A stretch of DNA of 57,887 nt from Bacteroidota bacterium (lineage in GTDB: Bacteria; Bacteroidota; Bacteroidia; NS11-12g; UBA9320): contig JABIUV010000048.1 in the NCBI GenBank assembly GCA_018700895.1, positions 1 to 57,887 on the forward strand. Direction: 5' to 3'. A model generated the notes under the pieces. It ran no database searches. It worked only from the letters and a program-made list of their open reading frames with translations, and was not told the DNA's origin. The position numbers and the translations under genes are program-made. Below are positions 35,888 to 44,973 of this stretch, piece after piece (within the stretch, counting starts at the first letter, position 1; every line of letters begins with the position of its first letter).

Positions 35888-36394
35888 ATGACTAAGGAGT
35901 GGTTAGAGAATGTACCTGCATTTTTCGACGGGTATCTAAGGTTGGCAACAGAAGACCATGTTTTGGAAGGACTACAAAATTCGAAAGCTGAATTTTTGAA
36001 TTGGGCAAAAGAAGTGCCTGAGGAAAAAGGTTTATATGCTTATGACGAGGACAAATGGACGGTAAATGATATGCTGCAACACATCATAGACAGTGAGCGT
36101 ATTTTTCAGTATAGAGCACTGTGTATATCCAGAGGTGAAATGAACGAAATGCCCGGTTTTGATCATAACTCGTATGTGAAAAATGCTAAGGCAAATAATC
36201 GTACGCTTATCGACCTTGTTTCGGAATTTGGGAGATTACGAGACTCCACTATCGATATGTTTGCGAGCATCCACGAATCTAATGTAAAGTATAAGGGAAT
36301 GGCCAATGGGCTCGTAGTGCAGCCCTTGTTATACGGTTATGTATTAAGCGGTCACCTGAGGCATCACTTACAGGTACTGCAGGAGCGTTATTAG
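35888..36394 (+). CDS. DinB-superfamily (DUF1569/DinB_2-like) protein
   Basis: The 168-residue protein has the four-helix pattern of the DinB/YfiT metal-binding superfamily. Candidate metal-binding histidines lie in MLQHIIDSERIFQYRAL (helix 2) and SGHLRHHLQVLQERY (helix 4). Some relatives are thiol transferases; the substrate here cannot be read. This family is unrelated to DNA polymerase IV despite the name. It is a single gene between divergent or convergent neighbours. Confidence 0.75.
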   Translation: MTKEWLENVPAFFDGYLRLATEDHVLEGLQNSKAEFLNWAKEVPEEKGLYAYDEDKWTVNDMLQHIIDSERIFQYRALCISRGEMNEMPGFDHNSYVKNAKANNRTLIDLVSEFGRLRDSTIDMFASIHESNVKYKGMANGLVVQPLLYGYVLSGHLRHHLQVLQERY

Positions 36395-36423
36395 TAACTA
36401 AAGTTGTCTTTTGATGGCCGGTA

Positions 36424-37197
36424 TTATTTTACGACACCGCCCATTTGTTCATATACACGTTCGCGTACTTGCCGTCGGGTCATGTCTTTTTCTTCTGCTA
36501 TACGTTCTTGGTTATTTTTACCGTGTACTACAATTACCTCACCATTTTTCATTTGCTCATAGCCATAAGCAGCCACCTCTTTACTTGTAGGAAAAGGACT
36601 ATCCTCAGCCAGTGGGCCAAATCCCGCCATTTCTCCAAACTCACTTTGTGTAGCACCTGGGCAAAGTATACTTATCACTACGCCATAGGGCTTGAGTTCT
36701 TCGGCTATAGCTTCAGAAAAAGCCAACACATAATGTTTCGTAGCAAAGTACACACTCATCATAGGCCCAGGTCTGAAGGCTGCATCAGATGCCACATTCA
36801 GAATGGTACCACTGCCTTTTTCCTTCATTACCGCACCAAATAGGCGAGTAAGCTTCGTAAGAGTGAGTACGTTTAGGTTTATCATAGCATGTTGTTTATC
36901 CATATCACTATGTACAAACTCACCTACATCACCAAAACCAGCATTATTTACCAGATAATGGATATCTATCTTTTTGTCTTGTACGGTCTGAAAAAGCACC
37001 TCTGCTGCCGATGGCTCACTTAGGTCTTGTAGTATTACGGTTACGGAGATACCGTGTGATGTTTCCAGTTCTTGAGCCAGTTTCGTCAGTCTCTCTTCTC
37101 TACGGGCTACGAGTACGAGGTCTATCTTGTCTTGTGCAAATTCTCTTGCGAGTTCTAATCCTATTCCGGCAGATGCCCCTGTGATAAGTGCTGTCAT
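36424..37197 (-). CDS. Short-chain dehydrogenase/reductase
   Basis: The 257-residue protein has the NAD(P)-binding TGASAGIG at residues 6-13, NNAGFG near 87 and the catalytic Tyr-x3-Lys in VYFATKHYV preceded by LNVASDAA (Ser). The DltE/YqjQ-like length and pattern suggest a cytosolic oxidoreductase with a small carbonyl or alcohol substrate. Arg-rich positions after the first strand (VARREERL) favour NADPH. It is followed by two unrelated small genes on the same strand. Confidence 0.88.
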   Translation of the reverse strand: MTALITGASAGIGLELAREFAQDKIDLVLVARREERLTKLAQELETSHGISVTVILQDLSEPSAAEVLFQTVQDKKIDIHYLVNNAGFGDVGEFVHSDMDKQHAMINLNVLTLTKLTRLFGAVMKEKGSGTILNVASDAAFRPGPMMSVYFATKHYVLAFSEAIAEELKPYGVVISILCPGATQSEFGEMAGFGPLAEDSPFPTSKEVAAYGYEQMKNGEVIVVHGKNNQERIAEEKDMTRRQVRERVYEQMGGVVK

Positions 37198-37259
37198 TAT
37201 GGTAGTTTGTTTAGTTGGTAAGTTGTGTGTTGGGATAAGGAGTCACTAATCTAGAATCA

Positions 37260-37571
37260 TCAAGGTGCCCAAAATTTACGTATGTCATCTATACCCAGTT
37301 GTTTTCTGCGGTCTTGGTATTCTTGAAAAGTATCTTTAAAACATTGATTCACCACGTCATCTTCTAACAAGTGGCTAATTATGACGATTCGCTCTTGGAG
37401 AATAGTGTCCATGTTTTCTGCAAAGTATTCTTGCCAATGCGAGTAGGCTAATTCTTCTATCTCTTGAGCAGGAGTTCCGGTGAGGTTGAGCTTAGATATA
37501 GCCTCTTCTCTATTAGCATCTGATATCTCTGGTGACTCGATGTATGCGATTAGCTTTTTTATGGCTTCCAT
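37260..37571 (-). CDS. Small hypothetical protein, 103 aa
   Basis: The protein is all-helical and acidic (IKKLIAYIESPEISDANREE, HWQEYFAENMDTILQERI, FKDTFQEYQDRRKQLG). No signal peptide or known motif is visible. The long frame, its coding-like composition and the tidy fit between neighbours support a real gene; the function is not recognised. Confidence 0.6.
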   Translation of the reverse strand: MEAIKKLIAYIESPEISDANREEAISKLNLTGTPAQEIEELAYSHWQEYFAENMDTILQERIVIISHLLEDDVVNQCFKDTFQEYQDRRKQLGIDDIRKFWAP

Positions 37572-37647
37572 ATAGTAAGTTGTATTTGACGAGAGACGAA
37601 TATACGGTTTTATGTTGTGAAGGAAGGGTGTGCGTTAAGCTGCTACC

Positions 37648-38745
37648 TTATTTTAGTGACATCAAATCAAGTATTGTTTTTTCGACCTCGGAATAAGGCA
37701 AATTTTCGGAATGTACCCACCGGTATCTCGACCTCGTAAATAGTCCGAATACATATTGATAAGAATCTTTTATTCGCTTATATTCTTTTACAATTTTATG
37801 GCTCTTTTTATTGTTTTGTTGAACAACAGCACTTTCAAAATCAGAATAGCCAATATCGGATATGGTTTCCATATCTAAAAAGTCAGTATTTGAATTTGCT
37901 TTAAACTTTACGGTACACAAATTATGGGTAATAGTGTCGTGTTGGACAAGTTCATAGTTGCAGTTTGTACGTGTAAAAATTCTTTTGCCGATGCTTGCTA
38001 TTTGCACCTTGCTTACTATGGTACCGTCGCTTGCATAGCGGCTGCTTTCCCAATTGTTTTTATATGCTTTAAGTATGCCGTTTTCATAGTAGTCCTTAGT
38101 GCACAAACCGGCTAGTTTTGTGATATAGCTTTCGGTCATTATATAACCTGACGAATAATTACGTTTTTCAGAACGTCCTTGTGAGCCATTGAAGGACCAT
38201 TTTAATGACCCATTCTCATAAAATTCTTGTGCTAAGTTTTGATTATTCACACCATACGACCAGGAGTGTATACTTCCAGTATAAAAGTATGTAAATACGG
38301 TGTCTACGGGCTGACCATCTATAAATACACCGCTCATTCGAGGTCGTTTGTCGCAATAATAATCTGTAATTTCACCGTGTGCTTTTTCTTCGCACATAGC
38401 ATACCAGCTCATTGGCGGATTAGAGATGAGGCGTTGTAACGTAAGCTGAGGTAAGAAGAGGGTATCGCGTATGGTGTCATTCACGGTTTTTTTTGTGAAT
38501 GGCAATTGACTAAGGTGGTCGTAATAGTATAAAGGAGCTTGTTCAGGCTGAATTAATAAACATATCATATTGTCTTGGAATATATGGAGACTAGAGTCAG
38601 ATTTGACCAAAGCTAAATTTGTATAAATGGTGTCATTGCATTGGTCTACGATTGTAGATTGCAAGATAATTTGACTTACTGATGAGTGCGAAAAACCCAG
38701 ACTGAACCACAGTAATAATAACGTGTAACGATAGTGAACTTTCAT
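37648..38745 (-). CDS. Exported protein with YwqK/MORN-like repeats
   Basis: The 365-residue protein has a signal peptide (KVHYRYTLLLLWFSLGFSHSS). Its central part repeats a Y-x-N-G-x-L/I-K motif (FYENGSLKWSF, YYENGILKAYK, FYTGSIHSWSY), the MORN-like toxin-antitoxin YwqK pattern. Such proteins may bind partner proteins or lipids; none is suggested by the neighbours. A consensus -7 element lies 5 nt before the ATG. Confidence 0.65.
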   Translation of the reverse strand: MKVHYRYTLLLLWFSLGFSHSSVSQIILQSTIVDQCNDTIYTNLALVKSDSSLHIFQDNMICLLIQPEQAPLYYYDHLSQLPFTKKTVNDTIRDTLFLPQLTLQRLISNPPMSWYAMCEEKAHGEITDYYCDKRPRMSGVFIDGQPVDTVFTYFYTGSIHSWSYGVNNQNLAQEFYENGSLKWSFNGSQGRSEKRNYSSGYIMTESYITKLAGLCTKDYYENGILKAYKNNWESSRYASDGTIVSKVQIASIGKRIFTRTNCNYELVQHDTITHNLCTVKFKANSNTDFLDMETISDIGYSDFESAVVQQNNKKSHKIVKEYKRIKDSYQYVFGLFTRSRYRWVHSENLPYSEVEKTILDLMSLK

Positions 38746-38750
38746 TTACA

Positions 38751-38758
38751 CAAATATA
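38751..38758 (-). promoter_or_regulatory. -7 element immediately before the YwqK-like gene
   Basis: TATATTTG on the minus strand fits the consensus and is followed by TGTAA and the ATG at 38745, so hardly any leader remains. Confidence 0.5.
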
Positions 38759-38968
38759 AATGTGATAATCGGAGCATAGTGATGCTGTTTTATTTGTGTG
38801 TTGTATTGATTTACAAAAAAGTACGGCCCGTTATTTTTTCTATTCGAGGATTTATGTTGAAACACTTTGTAACACTTAGGGGGTAAATCGGGATATGTGA
38901 GTCAGTATCATAAGTGTTTTAGCTGTGAAAATTCGCCCGTTTTTCTCCAAATGGTAGGATGAAGTTCC

Positions 38969-39343
38969 TTACCTCTTGGCGTAAAGCCGATTAAAAATCC
39001 GCACCCTATTTCTATCATAACCCAATAGTGAGCCATATATAAGAAATGGTATGGTCAAAATACCGTACCATACTACCGTAACGCCTTCAGTGAACAACAT
39101 CCACAGTAATGCACCAACAGCTATTAACAAAGTTACCAAGAAGCTTATGAGTGCAAACATTTTGATGAAACTTGACTCTCGTGCTTTGAAATCGTCAATA
39201 TGAGTCGTGTTTTGGGTATTACACGAGAAACATTTTAGGGTAATGGTTTCCCCTTTTCGCATGGCGTGTTCCCCGCGGGTATCGCAAGTTGTCTTAGCCT
39301 GTAACTCCTCGCTACAGGTTTGGCATGGGCTGTATATGTTCAT
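38969..39343 (-). CDS. Two-helix membrane protein with zinc-ribbon-like N-terminus
   Basis: The 124-residue protein has an N-terminal Cys pattern (CQTC, then CDTRGEH, then CFSCN) that could bind zinc. Two hydrophobic helices follow (MFALISFLVTLLIAVGALLW and VVWYGILTIPFLIYGSLLG) and then a basic tail (RNRVRIFNRLYAKR). Its ATG overlaps the stop of the lipoprotein gene upstream (4 nt), so they share an mRNA. No family was recognised. Confidence 0.65.
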   Translation of the reverse strand: MNIYSPCQTCSEELQAKTTCDTRGEHAMRKGETITLKCFSCNTQNTTHIDDFKARESSFIKMFALISFLVTLLIAVGALLWMLFTEGVTVVWYGILTIPFLIYGSLLGYDRNRVRIFNRLYAKR

Positions 39344-39741
39344 TTTGAATTTCTAAGGAGCGAATTTTTGATACGTAAGCTTCTTGCCGAAAGAGGCACC
39401 TCACTCTCGATGAATAATGGATCTTTTTTTAGATACTCCACTTGTCTTACATCCAGAATATTATAGGTAGCATTACCGAAATTGTCTTCATCCTCCTCTA
39501 CTTCTAGGCTATCCTGAAGGCTAATGTACCTGATGTTTTCTACAGTAAACAAGCGATTTGTAGCTCTCTTATTTTTAAATGCCTCAACAGTTTTAGAATC
39601 AATTTGGCCGTATACAAACTCGTCGGTTACTTTCTTATTGTCGATAGCAAGTTCTATATACACCCAAGTTTTGACAGAATCAGAAGGCATGCAAGCAGCC
39701 AAGCAAAACACACCAATGAATAAATAAATTATCCCTCTCAT
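39340..39741 (-). CDS. Small lipoprotein, about 133 aa
   Basis: The start is placed at the second Met (MRGIIYLFIGVFCLAAC, lipobox CLAAC) instead of the ATG three codons earlier; a near-consensus TAGTCTTG lies just upstream. The mature chain is hydrophilic (KTWVYIELAIDNKKVTDEF, DVRQVEYLKKDPLF). No family was recognised. It is coupled to the membrane protein downstream by a 4-nt overlap. Confidence 0.65.
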   Translation of the reverse strand: MRGIIYLFIGVFCLAACMPSDSVKTWVYIELAIDNKKVTDEFVYGQIDSKTVEAFKNKRATNRLFTVENIRYISLQDSLEVEEDEDNFGNATYNILDVRQVEYLKKDPLFIESEVPLSARSLRIKNSLLRNSK

Positions 39742-39752
39742 ATCATACAAGA

Positions 39753-40280
39753 CTACACAAACCGACTATCCGTCTCCATTACCGTACCACATGCATCGCA
39801 CGTACGCAGCTCCTCACTGGCATAAAATTCTCTGAAGCGGGGAATAAAATCTTTTTCGATATCGGTAAGTGGGAATTTGTACTCGTGTAGCTTATGGTTG
39901 CAGTTATCACAAAACCACATTAAACCATCCTGCTCACCGTGGGTGCGTTTGCACTCTATCACCAGACCTATACTACCCTCGCTACGCATAGGCGAGTGCG
40001 GAACATTGGCAGGCAACAAGAACATTTCGCCAGCAGATATGGGAATATCTACCGCCTTACCGTCTTCTTGTATGCGTACATTTATATCACCCTCTAGCTG
40101 GTAAAAAAGCTCCTCGGTTTCGTTGTAGTGATAGTCCTTGCGAGCATTGGGGCCGGCTACTATCATTACGATGTAGTCACCTGCATCTTTGTAGAGGTTT
40201 CGGTTGCCTACGGGTGGTTTGAGCTCATCGCGATGCTCGTCTATCCATTTTTGAAGGTTAAAAGGTCGTCTTACTGCCAT
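39753..40280 (-). CDS. nbaC: 3-hydroxyanthranilate 3,4-dioxygenase
   Basis: The 175-residue cupin has the iron ligands H51, E57 (YHYNETEELFY) and H95 (ANVPHSPMR), the exact spacing of bacterial HAO enzymes. The C-terminal rubredoxin-like zinc site CxxC is also present (CDNCNHKL and CDACGTVM). It opens the ring of 3-hydroxyanthranilate in the kynurenine route of tryptophan breakdown or to quinolinate for NAD. No other kynurenine-pathway gene lies in the window, so it stands apart here. Confidence 0.93.
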   Translation of the reverse strand: MAVRRPFNLQKWIDEHRDELKPPVGNRNLYKDAGDYIVMIVAGPNARKDYHYNETEELFYQLEGDINVRIQEDGKAVDIPISAGEMFLLPANVPHSPMRSEGSIGLVIECKRTHGEQDGLMWFCDNCNHKLHEYKFPLTDIEKDFIPRFREFYASEELRTCDACGTVMETDSRFV

Positions 40281-40345
40281 AATAGTATTGATAAAGGACG
40301 AAGTTAATCATTCCAAACCACATCTTTATATCCAAAGATTTGTAG

Positions 40346-40353
40346 TACGTTTG
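40346..40353 (+). promoter_or_regulatory. -7 element for the tatA-gatA operon
   Basis: TACGTTTGC is a full consensus and gives a leader of about 23 nt to the tatA ATG at 40382. Confidence 0.55.
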
Positions 40354-40381
40354 CAAAAGCACTTTTTAATAAAAAAAAACT

Positions 40382-40591
40382 ATGTTATTGTTTTTAAATA
40401 TGGGCGGAATGGAATGGGTTATCATTGTGTTTGCCATACTATTACTTTTTGGAGGCCGCAAAATTCCTGAGTTGATGAAAGGACTTGGTTCGGGTATTCG
40501 TGAGTTTAACAAAGCTAAAAACGAAGTAAGCGAGCAACTCAAAGAAGGTATGAACGAAACTCCGAAAAAGGAGAAGGTGGAAGAGAAGTAA
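40382..40591 (+). CDS. tatA: Sec-independent translocase subunit TatA/E
   Basis: The 69-residue protein has one membrane helix ([20 protein letters not shown]) and the TatA hinge and amphipathic helix ([20 protein letters not shown]), then a charged tail. TatA lines the pore for folded proteins. The leading MLLFLN fits other members of the phylum, so the start at 40382 is kept over the internal Met. No tatC lies in the window. It is 5 nt upstream of gatA in one operon. Confidence 0.9.
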   Translation: MLLFLNMGGMEWVIIVFAILLLFGGRKIPELMKGLGSGIREFNKAKNEVSEQLKEGMNETPKKEKVEEK

Positions 40592-40596
40592 CGTGA

Positions 40597-42027
40597 ATGA
40601 ACACCAAAAAATACACGTCTTTACAAAACATTCAGTCTGATATACGCGAGGGCAAAACATCCTGCGTACTCCTAGCAGACTATTACATATCTCAAAACAA
40701 AAAACACGCTCATCTAAATGCAATGCTTGAGGTGTTTGAGGAGGAGGTGCGTGCCAAAGCCGCAGAAGTAGATGATAAAATAAAGGCAGGAACTGCTGGT
40801 CGTCTTGCGGGAATGTTTCTCGCTATTAAGGATAACATTTGCTACAAAGGACACACGGCTTCTGGGGCTTCCAAAATTTTAGAAAATTATGAAGCGGTTT
40901 ATACCGCTACGGCATTGCAACGCTTGCTCAATGAAGACGTAATCATTATAGGGCGTTGTAATTGCGATGAGTTTGCGATGGGAGCGAGTAACGAAAACTC
41001 GGCTTACGGAGCGGTAAAAAACGCTGCCGACAACACCAAAGTATCGGGAGGTAGCTCGGGTGGTAGTGCCGTTGCCGTACAGGCAGACTTGTGCTTAGCC
41101 TCATTGGGTTCAGATACGGGAGGCTCTATACGCCAACCAGCTAGTTTCACAGGCACTCTCGGACTAAAACCAACATACGGCAGAATATCACGCAGCGGAT
41201 TGTTTTCGTATGCGTCTAGTTTTGACCAAATAGGGCCCATTACTTCGAGCGACACCGATGCAGGATTACTCCTAGAAATTATGGCGGGAGTAGATGACCA
41301 GGATGCGACTTCATCAAGTGCAGAGGTGACTACCTACACGCCCAATGCAAGCAAAAAATACAAAATAGCCTATAGCAAAGAGGCAATGGAAAGCGAAGGA
41401 CTAGAGCCGGCAGTGAAAGCCGCTTACCAAGATATAATTGCCAAACTAAAAACAGACGGACATACTGTAGAGGAGTATAGTTATCCTTACTTGGATTATA
41501 TGGTACCATGTTACTACGTACTTACCACTGCTGAGGCAAGTAGTAACCTGTCTCGCTATAGTGGAATGCTATATGGTCGACGTAGTGAGCAGGCTCACGA
41601 CATCAATTCTACCTTCAAAAAATCGCGAAGTGAAGGTTTCGGTACGGAGGTGAAGCGTAGAATTATGACGGGTACTTTTGTACTAAGTGCAGATGAGTAC
41701 GATGCCTATTATGCCAAAGCACAAAAAGTAAGACGCATCATTAAAGAGGAGAGCGAAAAAATACTCGAATCCTATGATTTATTCCTTTGTCCTACTGCTC
41801 CATCTACCGCTTTTGATATCGGTGGTAAACAATCACAAGATCCTATTCAAATGTACTTAGCAGACATATTCACGGTACAAGCTCCACTATCTGGTTTACC
41901 TGCTATTTCGGTACCTACGCTAGAGTCTAACGGAATGAGCATAGGAATGCAGTTTATGACAAAAGCATTTGCTGAAAATGAGTTGCTTAACATATCAAAC
42001 AGGGTAACTACTTATTACACAGGCTAA
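40597..42027 (+). CDS. gatA: Asp-tRNA(Asn)/Glu-tRNA(Gln) amidotransferase subunit A
   Basis: The 476-residue amidase-signature enzyme has the Ser-cisSer-Lys triad: K78 (AIKDNI), S153 region (GGSSGGSA) and nucleophile S177 (GSDTGGSIR). It frees ammonia from glutamine for transamidation of mischarged tRNA, working with GatB and GatC, which are not here. It lies between tatA and an SGNH hydrolase gene on one transcript. Confidence 0.95.
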   Translation: MNTKKYTSLQNIQSDIREGKTSCVLLADYYISQNKKHAHLNAMLEVFEEEVRAKAAEVDDKIKAGTAGRLAGMFLAIKDNICYKGHTASGASKILENYEAVYTATALQRLLNEDVIIIGRCNCDEFAMGASNENSAYGAVKNAADNTKVSGGSSGGSAVAVQADLCLASLGSDTGGSIRQPASFTGTLGLKPTYGRISRSGLFSYASSFDQIGPITSSDTDAGLLLEIMAGVDDQDATSSSAEVTTYTPNASKKYKIAYSKEAMESEGLEPAVKAAYQDIIAKLKTDGHTVEEYSYPYLDYMVPCYYVLTTAEASSNLSRYSGMLYGRRSEQAHDINSTFKKSRSEGFGTEVKRRIMTGTFVLSADEYDAYYAKAQKVRRIIKEESEKILESYDLFLCPTAPSTAFDIGGKQSQDPIQMYLADIFTVQAPLSGLPAISVPTLESNGMSIGMQFMTKAFAENELLNISNRVTTYYTG

Positions 42028-42069
42028 TACAAGATGCTACGATTAATAGAAACAACATAATTAGCCAGG

Positions 42070-43650
42070 GTGAAACTGGATCGCAATAAATACCTTGAAA
42101 GCAGAAGCGTAAAACCATGGAGGGTGCTTATGGCTCTCGTTGTTGTAAATGTATTGCTCGGTATTATCGTTCTTTTCTTTCCCCAAGGAGAGATTGCTCT
42201 TTTTAATGAGAAGCAAATCAAATTTGTGTCTTACGATGAGCTTATGGGTCATAAAGACTCCGTCACATTAGTAAATATAGACAGTGTGTTACAAAATGTA
42301 GTCCTTACCACAGACGATGATACAGCTGTTCAAATAACTCAATCACCAATCAAGGATACTGCAGTAACCAAAGTAGACAACACTCAAAAAACAGATACCA
42401 CACAGCAAAAGTTGGTGTCAGACTCCACACAAAAGCCAACGCCGTTTGTCGCTTCAGGAACAGCTCTTATTTTACCCCCCAACAATCCAGATGCTCTAAA
42501 ATCACTAAAAAATGGGCTGCTTAACGAAAGTAAGAACAAAGTGGTACGCATTCTTCATTACGGTGATTCACAGCTAGAAGGCGACAGAGTGACCAACTAC
42601 CTTCGTAACAAGATGCAACTGGCATACGGTGGTTATGGTCCAGGTATTTTATTATTAAAAGAACCTGCCGCAACTGCACGAGGTAATTATTTGGTTTCTC
42701 AAAGCTCAAACATCATCAAAAAGGCCATTTATGTAAGAAAGAGTCCTATGGAAGATAAGCGATACGGCTTGGCTGGTGCCGCATTTACTATGACAGGAAC
42801 TACGAGTGAGTTTGCCGGATGGGAATTGAGTAATGATTCTTTAGCCACACGTGTAGCTAAGTTTAGCGAAGGAGCTCATACTCCGGCATTCATTTGTATC
42901 GCCAAAAGAAATGGTGGGTATTATCGCACCAAGATTTACAATAAAGCAACCCTGTTATATAGTGCTCAAAGCCCTTTTGAATTAACCGTGGATAGAGATA
43001 CAGCTACAGACCAATATGTAGTGCCGGCCAGTACATTTTCTTCTAAACACACATGGAACGTAAGTGGTCAAAAGAAACTCAAACTGAATTTCAGTAATGG
43101 CAATTATCCTGTAATATATGGCGTAGCCTTAGATGGATACAAAGGAGTAGCCGTAGACAATTTTGCTATGCGAGGAAGTTCGGGTGGCGGATTCAGCTCT
43201 ATGGATAGAGCACGCTACAAGCAACAACTCAATGAGATGAATGTGTGTGCAGTTATCTTACAATACGGTATAAATGTGGTCCCCAATGTGAGGGCAGATT
43301 ACGGTTATTACAAAAATTTACTCGCTAACCAGCTCAGAAGTATAAAAGCCGCCAAACCAGGAATATCTATCATCGTAATAGGGCCAAGTGATATGAGTAA
43401 AAACCAAGCAGGAGAAATGGTAACGTATGAAAATTTACCTTTGATACGTGATGCCATGAAAGAGGCTGCCATGGAAACAGGATGCTGCTTTTGGGACTTG
43501 TACCAAGCCATGGGTGGCAAAAACAGTATGCCAGCCTGGGTAAATAAAGGATTGGGGCAGAAGGACTATACACACTTTACCTATAAAGGAGCTCGCTACG
43601 TAGGCGAACTCTTGTATAACGCCATACAAGAGCAAGTAGCAACAAACTAA
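42070..43650 (+). CDS. Membrane-anchored SGNH/GDSL-type hydrolase
   Basis: The 526-residue protein starts at a GTG. One N-terminal membrane helix (VLMALVVVNVLLGIIVLFF) is followed by a Thr/Asp-rich linker (about 60-145). The hydrolase core has block I HYGDSQLEGDRVTNYLR (Ser nucleophile), block III LQYGINVV and the late His in YTHFTYKGARY. Relatives remove or move acyl groups on cell-surface polysaccharides. The active site should face the periplasm. Its stop overlaps the tadA ATG by one base (TAATG). Confidence 0.82.
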   Translation: MKLDRNKYLESRSVKPWRVLMALVVVNVLLGIIVLFFPQGEIALFNEKQIKFVSYDELMGHKDSVTLVNIDSVLQNVVLTTDDDTAVQITQSPIKDTAVTKVDNTQKTDTTQQKLVSDSTQKPTPFVASGTALILPPNNPDALKSLKNGLLNESKNKVVRILHYGDSQLEGDRVTNYLRNKMQLAYGGYGPGILLLKEPAATARGNYLVSQSSNIIKKAIYVRKSPMEDKRYGLAGAAFTMTGTTSEFAGWELSNDSLATRVAKFSEGAHTPAFICIAKRNGGYYRTKIYNKATLLYSAQSPFELTVDRDTATDQYVVPASTFSSKHTWNVSGQKKLKLNFSNGNYPVIYGVALDGYKGVAVDNFAMRGSSGGGFSSMDRARYKQQLNEMNVCAVILQYGINVVPNVRADYGYYKNLLANQLRSIKAAKPGISIIVIGPSDMSKNQAGEMVTYENLPLIRDAMKEAAMETGCCFWDLYQAMGGKNSMPAWVNKGLGQKDYTHFTYKGARYVGELLYNAIQEQVATN

Positions 43651-44084
43651 TGGAACTTACACCAGACTATTATATGAAACAAGCTCTGCGACAAGCAGAG
43701 AATTCCTTTGCAGAAGACGAAGTACCCATAGGAGCAATCGTAGTGGCTAATAACCAAATCATAGGCAAGGGATACAACCAGGTAGAACGCCTAAATGACC
43801 CTACAGCTCATGCGGAGATGCTTGCCATTACTGCTGCTAGCGGAGCATTAGATTCTAAATTTCTGAATGAATGTGAATTATACGTTACTGTAGAACCATG
43901 TGTGATGTGCTATGGGGCGATAAAAAATGCACGTATTAAGAAAATACACATAGGCTGTATGGAGCCCAAACATGGGTTTACCAACTTTGTGCAAGACAGG
44001 ACTAAAATAGTGGTGAATAAAGGCGTGCTGCAAGAGGACTGTGCCTTGCTTATGACTACTTTCTTTGAGGGTAAGCGAAGCTAA
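43650..44084 (+). CDS. tadA: tRNA-specific adenosine deaminase
   Basis: The 144-residue protein has the cytidine-deaminase-type zinc site: H54 and E56 (TAHAEML) and C84, C87 (EPCVMCYGAI). It makes inosine at the wobble position of tRNA-Arg(ACG). A guanine deaminase is possible by fold, but the overall pattern fits TadA. It is the last gene of the tatA operon. Confidence 0.92.
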   Translation: MELTPDYYMKQALRQAENSFAEDEVPIGAIVVANNQIIGKGYNQVERLNDPTAHAEMLAITAASGALDSKFLNECELYVTVEPCVMCYGAIKNARIKKIHIGCMEPKHGFTNFVQDRTKIVVNKGVLQEDCALLMTTFFEGKRS

Positions 44085-44116
44085 AGATTTTAGCGAAAAC
44101 TGCCTTCCAAAACCCT

Positions 44117-44884
44117 TTAAAACAAAAATGCTACCACTGCCTCATAAAACTCAGTGGGTTTTTCGGCATGTACCCAGTGGCCGGCGTCTTCTATTCCTAC
44201 GAATTCGGCATCAGTAAAGGTCTCTTCTATGTCTACCATATCTTTCTCGGTGATGTAGCCTGATTTTTTACCATATAGAAATAACGTTGTGGTACTTATA
44301 ATCCACTGAAAATGAAGCACATCTATCATATCGGGATAAAAGGCTTCAATGGCGGACACATTGATTTTAAGCTGATATCCTTGATCTGCTTTCTCTAGGT
44401 TTTTGAGCAGAAACTGACGCACGCCGATATTACTTTCTATCTGGGCCAATGCCGTGTCTGCATCTTTGCGTGATTCACACGCTGCAAAGTCTACGGTTTT
44501 AAATGCCTCAAAATACGCTGTATGTCCGGGTTGATATTTTTTGGGTGCGATATCTACGACTATGAGTTTTTGCAATCTATCGGGATGTAAGTCGGCAAAT
44601 TTCATCACCGTTTTACCTCCCATGGAGTGTCCTATTATACTTGCTTTTTCTATCTTCAGCTCGTCCATTAGGAGGGCTAAGTCGTTAGCCATAAGCTCAA
44701 AACTCATTTCAGAAGAATGAGGACTTTGACCGTGGTTACGCTGGTCTACGGTCACTACATTAATATGTGCCGATAGTTTTCTGGCCATATTGTGCCAATT
44801 GTCGAGCATACCAAATAGCCCGTGTAGAATGAACAAATAGTCGTTAGAGGCCTCGTTGGGATATACCTTGTGAAAAAGTGTCAT
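44117..44884 (-). CDS. Alpha/beta hydrolase, YbfF-like esterase
   Basis: The 255-residue protein has the oxyanion motif LHGLFGMLDNW, DQRNHGQS, the nucleophile elbow GHSMGG and the C-terminal catalytic His in GIEDAGHWVHAEKP. This is the pattern of YbfF acyl-CoA/palmitoyl esterases. It has no signal peptide, so it is cytosolic. It converges on tadA and lies beyond the ald terminator. Confidence 0.87.
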   Translation of the reverse strand: MTLFHKVYPNEASNDYLFILHGLFGMLDNWHNMARKLSAHINVVTVDQRNHGQSPHSSEMSFELMANDLALLMDELKIEKASIIGHSMGGKTVMKFADLHPDRLQKLIVVDIAPKKYQPGHTAYFEAFKTVDFAACESRKDADTALAQIESNIGVRQFLLKNLEKADQGYQLKINVSAIEAFYPDMIDVLHFQWIISTTTLFLYGKKSGYITEKDMVDIEETFTDAEFVGIEDAGHWVHAEKPTEFYEAVVAFLF

Positions 44885-44918
44885 AATGTAACTGCGAAGT
44901 TCCTTTTTTTAGGGGCAT

Positions 44919-44955
44919 AAAAAAAACCATTCTACCGTGGCAGAATGGTTTTTAT
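44919..44955 (-). terminator. Terminator after alanine dehydrogenase
   Basis: AAAACCATTCT and AGAATGGTTTT form the outer stem around a short inner stem. The minus strand continues into TTTTTTTAT. It lies about 20-55 nt past the ald stop. Confidence 0.8.
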
Positions 44956-44973
44956 AAATTGTTTAGCTAAGAT

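Noticed and set aside
36445-36843. 132-codon plus-strand ORF opposite the SDR gene
   Set aside because: It is the antisense of a strongly conserved oxidoreductase, and its Cys/Phe/His-rich product looks like a shadow frame.
44080-44094. Hairpin GCTAAA/TTTAGC at the tadA stop
   Set aside because: It is AT-rich, only 6 bp and has no T-run, so a terminator call is not supported.
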